Assembly (NCBI GenBank): GCA_911728455.2
Contig: OU452227.1
Coordinates: 17,748,110 to 17,812,109 of the forward strand
Reading direction: 5' to 3'
Origin: Marthasterias glacialis
Taxonomy: Eukaryota; Echinodermata; Asteroidea; Forcipulatida; Asteriidae
Length of the DNA: 64,000 nt
The translations under genes were made by a program, and so were the position numbers. Shown piece after piece: positions 10,889-22,795 of the stretch. Positions within the stretch are counted from its first letter, which is position 1. Each line of letters begins with the position of its first letter. The notes below the pieces were generated by a model, which was given only the letters and a program-made list of their open reading frames with translations, did no database searches and was not told the DNA's origin.

Positions 10889-12452
10889 GAAAGCCATTTA
10901 TACATTGGGAATTCAGAACATGATGATTGTAGTTTTTTGCTCTGTACATCGATGCAGGCATTATAAGCACTGTACTCACAGCTTCTCACCTCTGATGGAT
11001 TTAATGTTTATTTATTTGCGGTTTTACTCAGACAGGGTGGCCCTACCAGTTGTACAACTGCTATCCCTAATGCAGCGGCGAAACTAGGGTAACGTTTTAG
11101 GGGTACAAGGGGATGCACCATATTTTCTAAACAATCCCCTTTTCAGCACTCTTGTTATGCCGTTTACTATTTTTATAATTTAATCTGATATGGAGGTAAA
11201 AACAAATGCACTGCGTGTAAAAAAAAATAGTTTACAAAAAACATTGAAATTAATACATAAAAGCTGACAAATCTAACATTTTGACTGGTAATTTTTAATC
11301 TCAAAAGTCAAATGGGGGGGGGGGGGGGCACGGGGTGGGGCACAGACATCAGTTGCGCCACCGCTTGATTTATTAAATATAAGTTTTTACATTAGTCAAT
11401 AAAACTAAAAAATAAGTTACTAACCAGCCGCAATTTCCTGAAGTGTGCCCACAAATTAAAGGAAACTATTTTTGGGGTGCCCTATTCAGTATTGTACGGG
11501 GCTCCTGCATCATTGCCATACCACTCATCTAGAAGGTCACATCTCGCCAAATCGAATTACTGAATCTAAGACGATTTATTTTCTTAGTTCGAGTAAGTTC
11601 TCTTGGTGAGATACTTTCTTGTGAAATCTGGATGCACGGTAGCACTCATGAAACTCTGTAGTGGTATGGTGAAAATGCAACCCCCAAATGGACATTGTGA
11701 AGTTAACAAGTGGTTTATGTCTCACCAGTCACCAGATTGGAAGTGCCTGATTCAAACGAAGTCCACTCTCACTCTGTAATGGCTTTGTCTGTCGTGATCC
11801 ATCTAGGTCCTGTGTCAAAAAACAAACAATATTATTATTTTCTTTTTTACATGGGTTTCATAGGTTTCACAGTTGTCAACAGACCTCATGATATTAAGTC
11901 CATATGACACATTGCAATGTTTGAAATAACTATTGAAATAACAGTTGTATTAACTACAATAAACCATATAAACTAACTAAATGCATTTATATAATCGAAA
12001 TAAAGTTAACGCTCTGCCTTCTATGTTTTTCACAGACATGTTGTTTTTGTTAATGAATGTCTTTAACAAATAATTATCAAAGCGACAATTCAGTTCGTTT
12101 CAGTTGTTGTTACCATTGTTCCTCCATGTAGTTTCATAGAAACAGACAAGGGGAAGCCCTATCTTGGCGTTATCGGGAAAATGACAAATAAACAAAAGTG
12201 AAGCAATGTGTGTTTTTTTAAAAGTGTGTTTGGGGGGGGGTAGGCAATTTAATGTGTCGAACATTTCATTTACGCATTTGTTCTGTCTCATTTGGAAAAG
12301 AGGAAGGGGAAAGGAAGGGTTCTGAGTGGGAAGGAGTCCCGCCCCACCCCCCCCCCCCATATGCTGGAAAAAATGATTTACCAAAGGTGATGGCATCTCT
12401 AGTGCACCGTAATGAAAACCAAAATAGCTTGGAGTTTGGAACCCTGACTTAC
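10889..12452. other. Intergenic sequence with one hAT-type element
   Basis: This region follows the desaturase stop codon. It holds a hAT-like element (11073-11367) with a 17-base G run. The rest is AT-rich with no supported gene. A possible acceptor and short open stretch on the minus strand near 11813 could belong to the candidate exon at 12453-12735, but its frame is unclear. Confidence 0.5.
11073..11367. mobile_element. Non-autonomous hAT-like element
   Basis: It begins CAGCGGCGAAACTAGGG and ends in TTGCGCCACCGCTTG, roughly complementary. The interior matches elements at 24093-24444 and 54093-54471, which carry 8-bp target duplications. Confidence 0.65.
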
Positions 12453-12735
12453 CGCTTATTGATTTACACAAACTCATAAAGGGCACCATACTATCATCAA
12501 AATGGCACCCCACAACAGGTCGAAACTTTCTCACTTTTTGAAGAAACTCGGAGAATTGGTACTCACAAGATTTCCATTTTTTTGTGCCCTCGCATTTACA
12601 ATGCTGTGCAGTGAAAGAGAGACTGACAGAAGGTATTATGTTACTTAAAATGTTGCTGAGGCTTTTAACAACTCGGTAGGTTTTTAAAGATTCGGTGATG
12701 CCCAGTTTCCGGTCAGTGGAATTTGAACCGGCCAT
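12453..12735 (-). CDS. Candidate first coding exon, unrecognised protein
   Basis: An ATG at 12735 opens 94 codons plus 1 nt and stops at a strong donor, GCG|GTAAGT. The encoded peptide begins M-A-G-S-N-S-T-D-R-K-L-G. It has mixed composition and includes C-K-C-E-G-T-K-K-W-K-S-C and F-R-P-V-V-G-C-H-F-D-D. It is not recognisably a known domain and has no signal peptide or membrane segment. Beyond the donor the frame runs on through a low-complexity G/C-rich stretch, as expected of intron. No following exon could be fixed; one acceptor near 11813 gives only a short tail. It may be a real gene divergent from TMEM101, or a chance ORF. Confidence 0.3.
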
Positions 12736-13685
12736 ACATGTACATGTCCATGGTCATGGAGGTAATCAACGAACCAGATATTGATGTCATAATCCATAAT
12801 CTATATGAAAATGTCACAGAGGAAGGAAAGTACTACTACTAGTACTAGGCCCTGAATTTATTTCTTCACTTGTTCACGTTATGACCAAAAAGTGAAAAAC
12901 ATCTCATCACATCATCAGTCATCTAGTCTACCAACCATGCCACTGCACTCTGCGTAACTTAAATGGGAGACTTTTGACGTTTTGAGATGCTGGCGGTCCT
13001 TTTTTGACAGTTCTGAGTGTGCGCGCACATGCTCAGTATTGTGCACATAGCTCTGAGCATGCGTATTACTGGTGAGAATTGTGAAAAAGGACTAGCCAAA
13101 AGTCTCCCATAATATAATAGGCCTGTTCTTTTTTTTCTGTTAATTTAAAAACAGAGACCATTTTTACTTTATTTTTAATCATATTCATAATAACTACATT
13201 ATGTGAAAAGTGGCGGTCGGATTCGTAGTCTTTTCTGAAAACTTTGCCACATTTTATGTTAGTGTTCTGAAATATATTTACTGAATCACCCCACCAAACA
13301 CTAACTTTGGCAAAGTGGTTGGTCATCTTGTTTTTGTTTACGGGTCATTCCATGTCGCTGTCAGTCGTGTCAATCTTTCATACGGGATTCTACACACTTT
13401 TTCACCAGGCCCTCATCGATCAAAACGCAATTTGTTTGTGTACGGTAAATCCCTACTGAAGAAAACTTTCATGTCAGTTATGTTATCTGTTGTTTCTATT
13501 TACAGTTTTTTAGAAACCAGTTTAAAATTTGAATTTTCATGTAGCCTTACTGTATCTCTATTTAAAAGACAAGCCCCCAAGAGTTTCAAACCTTAGCTCT
13601 TTGATGACCACCATTGACGCTAAAATTAAAAGTCATAACAGGACTGCTATCTTACCACTGTGTCTAACATTTCTTCCTATTTCAG
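12736..13685. other. Probable 5' region and first intron of the TMEM101 gene
   Basis: A first exon of TMEM101 supplying roughly 40-50 residues and ending in phase 2 is expected upstream of 13686. I could not identify it here with confidence. A foldback MITE occupies 12961-13112. Confidence 0.4.
12961..13112. mobile_element. Foldback MITE, GGGAGACTTTTG ends
   Basis: The ends AATGGGAGACTTTTGACG and CAAAAGTCTCCCAT are complementary. A related copy is at 50943-51046. The interior contains several GAGCATGCG-like palindromic bits. Confidence 0.65.
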
Positions 13686-14932
13686 ACCGGAGGGGTACCC
13701 TCATATTGTTATCTACGTTCACTTAGCTCTACTCATTCTAGAGGGAAGTATGATGTCGTTTGCAACTCAGAGGTCCTTATTTGCCTTGATGTGTGCCATT
13801 CAAGCAGCCGTAATGACATTGATTACTCACACTAGCCCCAGCTTGCGCTTCAAACCGTGGCTCATGGTAAACTTTATTAAAACAATCCTAGATCCTATGT
13901 ATAGTTTTGCCCAGAGCTGTATATTGAGAGAGCTATGACAGCTTACGCTTAGAAGCCATTTGCGCACATAGGGTGCCAGACTAGACTGCACATTGGGTTG
14001 TGCTACATTTGGATAGAAAATGGTATCCTGCCACCACATGACCAAAGAAAATAGTCCCTCCATGTCACAACTCTCTCAATATACAGCTCTGGTTTTGCCT
14101 AATAATTTTAGTAAGGCGTGGCAATCATATCAGTGTACATATTTTGGTTATACCACGAAATTGCCCATTTAGATGCCTAGGGGTTATGGTTAGTGACTTA
14201 TTGCATGGTCAGTACTACAACACTGGATCTCTTATAACAATTCCAGCATGGTTGTGTGACAAAGCTTTACATGGAGAAATCTTACACTTTGTTGGCCATT
14301 TGCAACCCCCCCCCCCCCAAAAAAAAATGGTTGCAATGAACACGATGTATTTGTGTAATCACCATTGCACAATGTGACTCAATCATAGCATTTTTTCTCT
14401 GTATCTTTTGCAGATACATTTTTGAACATTTATATTATAAATATTACGCGAGTGCTGAATAACTGACATTTTATTTTCATTTCAGATTCGTATGTTGTCC
14501 AGAGATCTTGGCGTCATTGGTACATACCTGATCGTGGCAAGTCGTTCACATGAGGAACTTAGCAAGCGATATCGCCTGGCAAAGTTGTACCCACTAGGGC
14601 GGAGCCTTCTAGCATCTTATTTCATCGTCTTGGCTTTCCAGTTGAATCGGGAAGTGATAGAACAAAAGGCCTTCATGCATCGAGTTCCTGGTGGGCTTGC
14701 TGTAGTCCCATTATTCTGCATTATCTGTTTGATAGCCAGTTTCATGTTAATGTCAGAGATTAAAGTTAAAACATCTGTGAGGATTCTTCTTTTGGTGCTT
14801 TCAGTTATCATCGTTTTTGTGGATTTGGATTTTAAATACTGGCAGAGGAACAAAGTGGAATATTGGAATCAAGTTACAATCGTTGGCAGTGACGTTTGTA
14901 TGCTGGCAATGTTGTTTATGCTAGCTGTATGA
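13686..14932 (+). CDS. TMEM101: TMEM101 homologue (first exon not found)
   Basis: Two exons are clear: 13686-13866 (1 nt plus 60 codons) and 14486-14932 (148 codons plus stop), joined in phase 0. The 208 residues match the body of vertebrate TMEM101 from memory. P-E-G-Y-P-H occupies the place of human K-P-D-I-P-V, M-S-F is followed by a basic pair-like site, and R-M-L-S-R-D-L aligns with R-M-Y-S-R-T-V. Further down are the H-x2-P-G-G motif and V-E-Y-W-N-Q near the C-terminus. Six or so hydrophobic helices are visible. TMEM101 is a poorly understood multi-pass membrane protein, reported in over-expression screens to activate NF-kB. The N-terminal exon (about 45 residues in human) must precede 13686 and end in phase 2. 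Confidence 0.85.
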
Positions 14933-15294
14933 CCCTGGAACTGGATCTAATCAAACCTATGCAACATGACCAACACTTTTTTCCTAGTTAAGACACAATT
15001 TAATCTGAAATTTGTCATTTCATGTATATTGAGCATGCAAGAGTAGTCTTTAAGGTGGTAATGGACACTTAACTGTGGAATATGGGGGTCTAATCATGGA
15101 TAATATATTTTGCTACAAAAACGACGTAATGAACAAAAGAAAAACGTGCTTGAGCATGTTTAATTCTGTGCTTACAAAATGAAAACAAGCTTGATGAATG
15201 ATTTGTTTCAGTCTGTTGTTCACAACCAGTGGTTTGAGCTATTACAAAAATATTATGCAGGCCTTTTTTGATGCAACAGAGGCAATTGACCATT

Positions 15295-15474
15295 TTTTGA
15301 CCGCTTGAGGGCGCTTTCAACAGCTAAATTCCTTGCATATAATAATTACAACTTTATCATGTATTAATGGCCAAACAAATAATAACAACAGTGAAAAAAA
15401 AACCTGGATCGTTTTACTTGTTTTGCATCACATAAACTTGGTTCACACACACCCTCAGCCCCTCACGTGGTCAA
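15295..15474. mobile_element. MITE with GACCGCNTGAGGGCG terminal inverted repeats
   Basis: The left end TTTGACCGCTTGAGGGCG is complementary to the right end CCCTCACGTGGTCAAA. The interior (TGGCCAAA, TTTTGCATCACATAAA) matches an inverted copy at 25929-26122. Confidence 0.75.
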
Positions 15475-15489
15475 AAATACGGCAAATTA

Positions 15490-15995
15490 CCTCCATACCC
15501 CTGGTCATTACCTCCATACCCCCTGGTCATTGCCTTCATACCCCCTGGTCATTGCCTACATACCCCCTGGTCATTGCCTCCATACCCCCTGGTCATTGCC
15601 TCCATACCCCCTGGTCATTACCTCCATACCCCCTGGTCATTACCTCCATACCCCCTGGTCATTACCTCCATACCCCCTGGTCATTACCTCCATACCCACT
15701 GGTCATTACCTCCATACCCCCTGATCATTGCCTCCATACCCCCTGGTCATTGCCTCCATACCCCCTGGTCATTGCCTCCATACCCCCTGGTCATTGCCTC
15801 CATACCCCCTGGTCATTACCTCCATACCCCCTGGTCATTACCTCCATACCCACTGGTCATTACCTCCATACCCCCTGGTCATTACCTCCATACCCCCTGG
15901 TCATTACCTCCATACCCCCTGGTCATTACCTCCATACCCCCTGGTCATTACCTCCATACCCCCTGGTCATTACCTCCATACCCCCTGGTCATTGC
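15490..15995. repeat. 22-bp minisatellite, about 23 units
   Basis: The unit reads CCTCCATACCCC followed by CTGGTCATTA or CTGGTCATTG. Units ending TTA and TTG occur in blocks, and a CCCACT variant appears twice, implying a higher-order duplication. Because 22 is not a multiple of three, all three forward frames stay open and cycle through one 22-residue peptide; this is not evidence of a gene. It begins 16 bp after the MITE at 15295-15474. Confidence 0.95.
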
Positions 15996-16019
15996 CTTGG
16001 TACCTCTTCATAGAGGTGC

Positions 16020-16265
16020 CCTTAGTACGGCAAGTAGGTGATGGGATTGTGCCTTTGATGATACAAGCATGGAATTTGGCACTCAGTCAGAGTATGTCTT
16101 GAGAAAGATATTTGGCTAACGGGCCATCAAAGATTTGGCTTAGGCCCCACAGCCAAATAACTTCCTGGTGACATCTAACTGTGTGCCAAATCCCATGCTT
16201 GTATCATCAAATGCACAATTCACTCAAATATATCCACTATCTGTCCCACTACAAGGGAAAACCTT
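16020..16265. mobile_element. Foldback MITE, TTTGATGATACAAGCATG family, central deletion
   Basis: The arms TTTGATGATACAAGCATGGAATTTGGC and the complementary right arm are present; the centre seen in the copies at 19789-20105 and 37262-37575 is shortened. Confidence 0.75.
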
Positions 16266-18505
16266 GCCCTTAATATAAGAACAAAGTACAGGGCCTGATT
16301 ATGCACCAATGTGTTGCAACCAGCTCACCCATTTCTTTCTGTCCATGGAATAACACATTGTTCTGCAGTGTTTTCCAAAAACTACACAATGCAATCATTT
16401 CTATACATATTCATGTTTACGCCATATTGTTTGATGTAAGGCTGTGTGCAACTTCACATCTTAAAGTAGTTGTATGATACTCCACAATTTCTTTATACAT
16501 GTATATCTAGGTAAACATTTATCAATCTACAATACATCTTGGTAAAACAGTGTTAGAAAAGTATGGTGATAACAAAATAAATTTAATAAAATATTACAAG
16601 ATAAAACTTCAGTTTTAACAGGCCTACTTGTTTCAGATATTCAAATGCAGCCAAGCTAGATCAGTCTACAATATAACAATAGTTAATGGTTTGACGGTGG
16701 ACAGAGTATTGGAAGTTGACAAGCTAGTTCCCGATGCGAACCACCCAAAATAAACCATGTTAAATTTGTTTTGCTAGTCCTCATTTATTTTTAGATTGGC
16801 ATCATTGAGCTTGATAAAACGCGGATTGACATTTACGTGTGCAGCCATATTTTCATGTGTATAATGTAGCTCGGGTGATGTTTGCGCATGTGCACTTCAC
16901 CCACGCGACAGTTCCATGGGTGCTTCGTAAAAGCACATTCGTAGTAGACTGTTACACATGCGACAGTCTACTATGCATGCGTAGTAATACCCTGTGTATG
17001 AATACTGGCGCATCTGCTTGGCAAACAGCAAAAATAGCATCTGGCACGTGATGATGAATAGACCAGTGAAAATTCGGCTCCGATCATGAATATGTACGAG
17101 GTTATATTAAAAAATGTTTATAAAAATAAGTTTGTATAAACTGGCAATTAATCCTAAGGTTAAACAGACCTGAAACAGCTACATACACGTATAAAGAACT
17201 GCACTGTGCGATATGATATACAAAAATAATGTACATGTCTGTGCATGTTTGAAAACAGGGTTATACAATATACAACCCCTTCCTTTAAATGCTTAAATTA
17301 AGAAACTTGGAACCAAAAATGCTACTGGCACCCCCTCCCCCAAACAACAAACAAACAGCATTTCTAGCTGAAGAAAAGTACATTATAAATGACAGACTCG
17401 GCGATCAATTTCTATTTTATGATAATGATTACTACCCAACTGACTGTATATGCAATATTATTACCTTAATATACAATGATAAACTTTGGTACAATTTCTC
17501 ATTTCCGTTTACTTCTGTAGGTCTTGGCTCCAGTCCTTTCATAGTTTAAATGAAGATTGGCTTTCAACCCTCGCCGGATCATGTGAATTTCCCCAAAGTG
17601 GAGTTTTCCCACATTTAAAATACAGTACATCTAAATAATGATATTACTTCACCATCTCGCCACAGGTTCCTTCGGGCCAATTGATTACAATGTAAGGCAC
17701 TTTTGATATTAGTAAGGTGGACTCACTACAAGAAATATAATTTATAGCAATATATACATAGGTTGTATAGTTTAAATATTACAACGTAAGAGCAGTGTAA
17801 ATTTCAAAACAAGCTGGGAGATATCCAGTTCTAGGGTATGAGAAACCGAGATGGGCAAAACACTACACACTGGACTTTCCATACATATTAGCCCAAAACA
17901 AAATGCTTTTATTTTTTTAACGTAAACGATAAAAAAAACTACATCATTCCTTTGATGTTTCATTGGTTTGATAGTTCGAGTTTAGTTGGGGTGAAGAATT
18001 TTGATACATATTGAAAAGTTTCTTGTCATGTCAAAATACTTGACATTAATAAAAGAAAAACAAAATATACTTGGACTTGGTTATAAATGCCATCTGTGTA
18101 TGTATGCCGTATTGCTAGGTAGCTTTCAAGCTGCCAACTCTCGCATTAAAAAAGCACAGCATTGGTCTTGCCGGTGTCATAGGGTATTCTGTCCTCCGGG
18201 TAATGTGTCCACCACGCGGTAAATTAACGTGGGCTGGAGGAGTTTATTCAAAAGAGGGCGCTATCAGAAGGAGTTAGTACACAATTCGCCTTCCACACCG
18301 GCAAAACGGGTGAACGTGGAAAGGTTTATTAGAAAATACGACCATTATACATTTTCCTTCAAAATATCCTTTCCTTCATAATAAATCTATATGCAACTAC
18401 ACTTCATATATTAATTTATTTGGTTAATTTAATGGTACAAGGTTTGAGAATTCGTTAAATCCAGCGGTGTTCCAGAGTGCTTTGGAAAATTCACTTGAGC
18501 TTCCA

Positions 18506-20414
18506 CTAAATATGAGCAAACTTGCCCAATGTGAATTTGCAATTTGGACAGGTGTGGACAGTGTCCTTGATACTGTCAATACAGAATGGGATCAGGCAGC
18601 ATCCAAGCCACAGTCTGCAATCGGGGAAAAAGGATCAGAATAATGCTATTAATCCATTTGTTTTCTGCAGCTAATCTAAAATTCTTTAAAATCAATCCCC
18701 TGGTTTAGTGCCAGACTATGATACAGTACCAACTCCCCAAACGAGCCCACAAAAGCCAACATGATAATTCAATTTAATCTATATCTCCATAAGAAAAAGA
18801 CATATTTCTACATTAGGAATAGAGACATCTCCATTAGGAATAGAGACATATCCCTTAGGAATAGAGACATCTCCATTAAGAGTATATATATCTCCATCGT
18901 AATAAAGACATCTCCATTAAGAGTAGATACATCTCCATTAAGAGTACAGGTATCTCCATTCAGAGTAGAGACATCTCCAGTAGGAATAGAGACTTCTCCA
19001 TTGGGGAAAAGAGACATCTCCATTAAGAGTAAGGATATCTCCATAGGATAAAGAGACATCCCTTAGGATTAGAAACATCTCCATTACGAATATGGAGATA
19101 GATGTCTCCATTAGGAAGACATACATGCATCTTCATTACAAACAGAGATATCTCCACTTCCCTATCTCACGTGTAATAAAGATATCGATATATATCTCTA
19201 TTGACTCTATTATTAATAAAGATATCTCTATTGTTGAATTAAATGTCAAACATGTACACCATAACTTTACTTTAAATTTTGACAGGGTTTTACTATTTCT
19301 TTGTTAGAGGAAACTTGTGAACGTTTACCAAACTGTTGTGTGCATCCTGATTACGGCGTTTAGAACAACATGAAGGTAGAACTACTTACCCAAGAAAGAT
19401 CATCCCACCAACCATCATCCACACCATTAAACCCACCTCCTTGTGGGTGACTGTCGTGACTGTGTTGTTGCAGTTGGGACAATTAATGCTACATGGAAAT
19501 TCTGTAAAACCTTGTCTTATCACCGTTCCAGTGGTGTAACCGTGTGGTTGAGTAACTACATAACCTGGTGGCGGTGGTGGAACTGAGCCAGCAGGCTGGC
19601 TCGTCGCCGTGTAGACCGGGGGAGGCTGAACCGGGTAGCCCTCTTGTGGTGGAGGCGGGCCTGGGTATGGAACCGGGTTTGGGCCTGGAACCGACCCCGG
19701 GGCACCTTGGTTGTTCAGGGGACCACCGGGATACTCTGAACAATCGACAAAGACCGAGGGGAAAAAAAAAACTAAAGTCAAAGCTTCAAAGTAGTACGGC
19801 AGGTATGGGATTGTGCCTTCGGCGACAAGCCTGGAATTTGGCTCACGGTCAGAGAAAAATATTGGCTGTAGGGCCATCACAGTTTCGTCATTTGAAAAAT
19901 ATAGGTAGAATAACAAGCAATGACAGCCATTTTGAAAATATTGAAAACTGCTGTTATTCTACCCGTATTTGTTTTCAAATGAAAAATCTGCGATGGCTCT
20001 ATAGCCAAATACCTTTCTCATGACATACTCTGTTTGCCAAATTCCATGCTCTTATCATCAAAGGCGCAAGCACAATTCGACTCAATATTATTTCCCATAT
20101 CTACCCTCACTAACACATAATTTCTCTGCATACGTCTATTGTCTGTACAAACTGATCAGAACCACCCGTTAGCGTCATGATCATATAGTTTTTATATGGT
20201 CACTCTAAAAACTTTTCGTGTTTTGATTTCAAATAGATTATACTTTACGCTGAAATGATAGAGGTTCAACTTCTTGTAAAAACAAGGTAGCTTTTATATT
20301 GTTAGTATTATATTTTTGTATGGAAGTACAAATTAAACACCAATATTGAGTTTTACCTTGAGTTTGTACATGACCGCCATCTACAGCAACTTCTATATCA
20401 CCTTTATTCTCCAT
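18506..20414 (-). CDS. LITAF-domain protein (LITAF/CDIP1-like)
   Basis: Three minus-strand exons, 20414-20357, 19735-19390 and 18614-18506, join in phase to 170 residues. The N-terminal half is a proline/glycine-rich cytosolic tail with runs such as P-Y-P-G-P-P-P-P and V-P-P-P-P-P-G-Y. The C-terminal LITAF domain has the paired zinc-binding knuckles C105-P-N-C108 and H155-x-C157-P-N-C160. Between them is the hydrophobic membrane-anchoring helix, including G-C-C-L-I-P-F-C and the following K-D. Family members are monotopic proteins on the cytosolic face of late endosomes and lysosomes. Human LITAF is mutated in Charcot-Marie-Tooth 1C. The start is the ATG of the 20414 exon (GACATGG, good context). 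Intron 1 carries a foldback MITE and intron 2 a minisatellite. Length and layout are normal for the family; LITAF versus CDIP1 cannot be decided. Confidence 0.92.
18785..19220. repeat. Degenerate ~21-bp minisatellite in LITAF-gene intron 2
   Basis: Imperfect repeats of ATTAGGAATAGAGACATCTCC with variants (AAGAGTA, AATAAAG) cover about 400 bp. Divergence between units suggests an old array. Confidence 0.85.
19789..20105. mobile_element. Foldback MITE, near full length, in LITAF-gene intron 1
   Basis: The two arms of over 100 bp are inverted copies. They carry GTACGGCAGGTATGGGATTG at the left, AAAATATAGGTAGAATAACA near the centre and its complement after the midpoint. Family members are also at 16020-16265 and 37262-37575. 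Confidence 0.8.
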
Positions 20415-21635
20415 GTCAACGCCTGAATATTTGAAAATACACAACAAAAAGGAAAGAAAATGTTACAAAAATGGTGGGCAACTCTAGTATGAATAGCTGA
20501 AACAAAATCCTCAGTGATACAGTTTTTGGTTCATTAAGTGTTAATTTATGAACGGTATACAGACCCGAGCTCTATTCAACTGCAGCTGCTTGTCGTCGGC
20601 ATCAAAAAGAAAGCGAGGAAGGGCCTGCTTTAAATTAAAATGCACTTAGATTGGTCTTCGGTTGGACAAGATGAATCCTCTTTAACTGTTAAGTAACGTG
20701 ACCACGAAGGAACTACTTTCTCCATTGTCACACGTTATTTAGCAAATAAAGTAGATTCATCTTGTGCTGTGACGTTTCAATGGTAATGATTCTTATGCAC
20801 TGACGTCATCACGCCACCATCTTAGAGGTAAAACGATGATGAAACAATGGAAAACGCACATCTATGTATACGCGCGGCACACAGGATGAGCCAGTGAGCA
20901 ACTTATGTTTGACCTCTGTGGCGCTCTACTCAAAATGATGTCATACGCATGGGGTCTATTTACATTTAAAAGAACTTACTTAATTTTCGCAGATGTATGC
21001 AGCGTGTTAGGGGAGGGGGTATTTAGGCCCATCTCTTTACGGCAGCCTAACAATACAAAAAAAAAATAACCAGTAGGCCTAAATAAGTCATAATTCTCAC
21101 TCCACTTCTAACCTGTACACGAATGAGAAGCATTTTTGATACTCTGGTAGAATATGGTTTTAGTTGCATGGCCCGATTTTCGCCGAAAGCATTTAAATAA
21201 AGTTTTCCCTGAACGAATTTTGACAGATGATGCCGTTTTAAAACGAAAAACATACAAACACTTTTGCATAGGACATCGGACAGTGCACAAAAAAATACAT
21301 GTAACATGCAAAAATGTTTGTCATGGCTGATGGACGTGAGATAATATCCGGATCCCAAAAATAATTAATTTTTAGTTTTTAAATAACTACCACTAATCTT
21401 TGGCGGAGTTTTGTATGTGATACTGATGAAAGCTTATAAGTTATATAGGAGCCTAGCTCTTTAAAATTTAAATCTAAACTTTAAAGTCAAATCGGCAATA
21501 CAAAAATCGGACCTAGCATCTTTATGCATTTATGTTGCGCCGGTATCCGCAAAACACTAGCTCCGAACACAACTATAGGAGGAGAAACGATATAGAAAAA
21601 CGGTATGAGCAGGGGGAAGTGTTCGTGTAGCAGTC

Positions 21636-22030
21636 ATTAAAGGGCCACGTTGCCCACGGATTCGGGCGCTTTTGGGCTATAAAAAGCGTTTTGAAATTAA
21701 TATAGTTGGGAAGATATTTTAAAAGTACAATATAATGATTCACAAAAATAACTCTTGGATTTTTAAATATTTTTATTTGTTAATTTTTTTAAATTTTATT
21801 TTGTGACACTGAAAACGGGCTGCCATTGTGTAGAACCAAATTCTGACTCCACAAAATGGCGGACCGATGATGTTTCTGTAGTGTGATTCCGCTGGTTGTA
21901 TTTCCGAGAGGCAAATGTTTTTTGAATCACTGCTCACTAATTACAATACATAGGTGCTTTATTGCATAAACAACTCTTAAAAAGGATAAGGCGGAAGTCC
22001 AAACAGGAACACTTGAAGGCAATGTGTCCC
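21636..22030. mobile_element. Degenerate copy of an interspersed repeat with ATTAAAGGGCCACGTTGCC start
   Basis: It starts ATTAAAGGGCCACGTTGCC and ends near GGCAATGTGTCCC. Internal TTTTAAAAGTACAATATAATG and ACTCCACAAAATGGC resemble a foldback family that I associate with echinoderm genomes. Arms are strongly diverged. Confidence 0.5.
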
Positions 22031-22686
22031 AGAAATAAGACTTACGAGAAGGTTTTTTTTTTGCGGCCAATGATGGAGAAAGTTTAAATATGTTGCGGCA
22101 AATAATAGGAATTCACTACATTTTCACCATTTTTCAGTTGAATTTCTACTACCTATTTACAATGGATGAAATTGATTGGTTGACTAGTTTCTCGCTGCTG
22201 GCGTTTACGAAATTGATCATTAGTTGCACAGTAAATGGCTGAACTGTCGAAACTAAATTTCTCCTTTTGACTGTTGCATGCTGAGTGACGCGACGGAGCG
22301 TTCAATTTTCAAACGAAATCGAATGAGCAGGGTGTTAAATTGGAAGATTTTTATTGAGATTGTCCGGGAAAACCTATATTATTGATGCCTTGAGTTCAAT
22401 TCACAGTGAGTTTGACGTAGGCCAATATTCAGCGTTCAGTTTTTCATTAACAAGCTGTCTAGTACTGTATGTTTTTAGGCATGAAAGTATTGTACACCAA
22501 ATCTAATCATAGTAAAAAGGAGCTCCTGCCGCTCATTCAGAGCAACCATGAACATGTTACAGAACAATATGAGATGTGGCCGGAAGGTGGTGAAAACCAA
22601 TACCCATCCAACCACCACTTTTTTCTTTCAACAGGACTAAAATTAATTTCCTATTTACCAAGTGACTTTTGGTCACTATGAGTGAA

Positions 22687-22722
22687 ACCATGGAGCAATA
22701 AAGTAGATTACTGCTCCATGGT
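22687..22722. repeat. Micro-palindrome, 11-bp stem
   Basis: ACCATGGAGCA at 22687-22697 is the exact complement of TGCTCCATGGT at 22712-22722, leaving a 14-base loop. Confidence 0.85.
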
Positions 22723-22765
22723 GAAACAGAGGCGGTCGGCGGGGATGGGCGGGGGTAGAACTGAC

Positions 22766-22795
22766 CATAGAGCAAGGACCAGACCTTGCTCTATG
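22766..22795. repeat. Micro-palindrome, 12-bp stem
   Basis: CATAGAGCAAGG and CCTTGCTCTATG form a perfect stem with a 6-base loop, 43 bp after a similar hairpin that shares the CCAT-GAGCA motif. Confidence 0.85.

Larger units (their letters stand above)
14933..18505. other. Intergenic region between convergent TMEM101 and LITAF-domain genes
   Basis: The region lies between the two 3' ends. It contains a MITE (15295-15474), a 22-bp minisatellite (15490-15995) and a truncated foldback element (16020-16265). The remainder (16.3-18.5 kb) is AT-rich with no supported exon. Confidence 0.6.

Noticed and set aside
13315-13596. 93-codon plus-strand ORF considered as TMEM101 exon 1
   Set aside because: Its donor (TACG|GTAAAT) leaves phase 1 while exon 13686 needs phase 2, and the peptide does not resemble the TMEM101 N-terminus.
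15490-15995. Regular 22-bp repeats considered as a CRISPR-like array
   Set aside because: There are no unique spacers; units are head-to-tail and the genome is eukaryotic.
15333-16102. Long overlapping ORFs of up to 226 codons
   Set aside because: They are translations of the 22-bp minisatellite; three frames are open only because the unit lacks stops.
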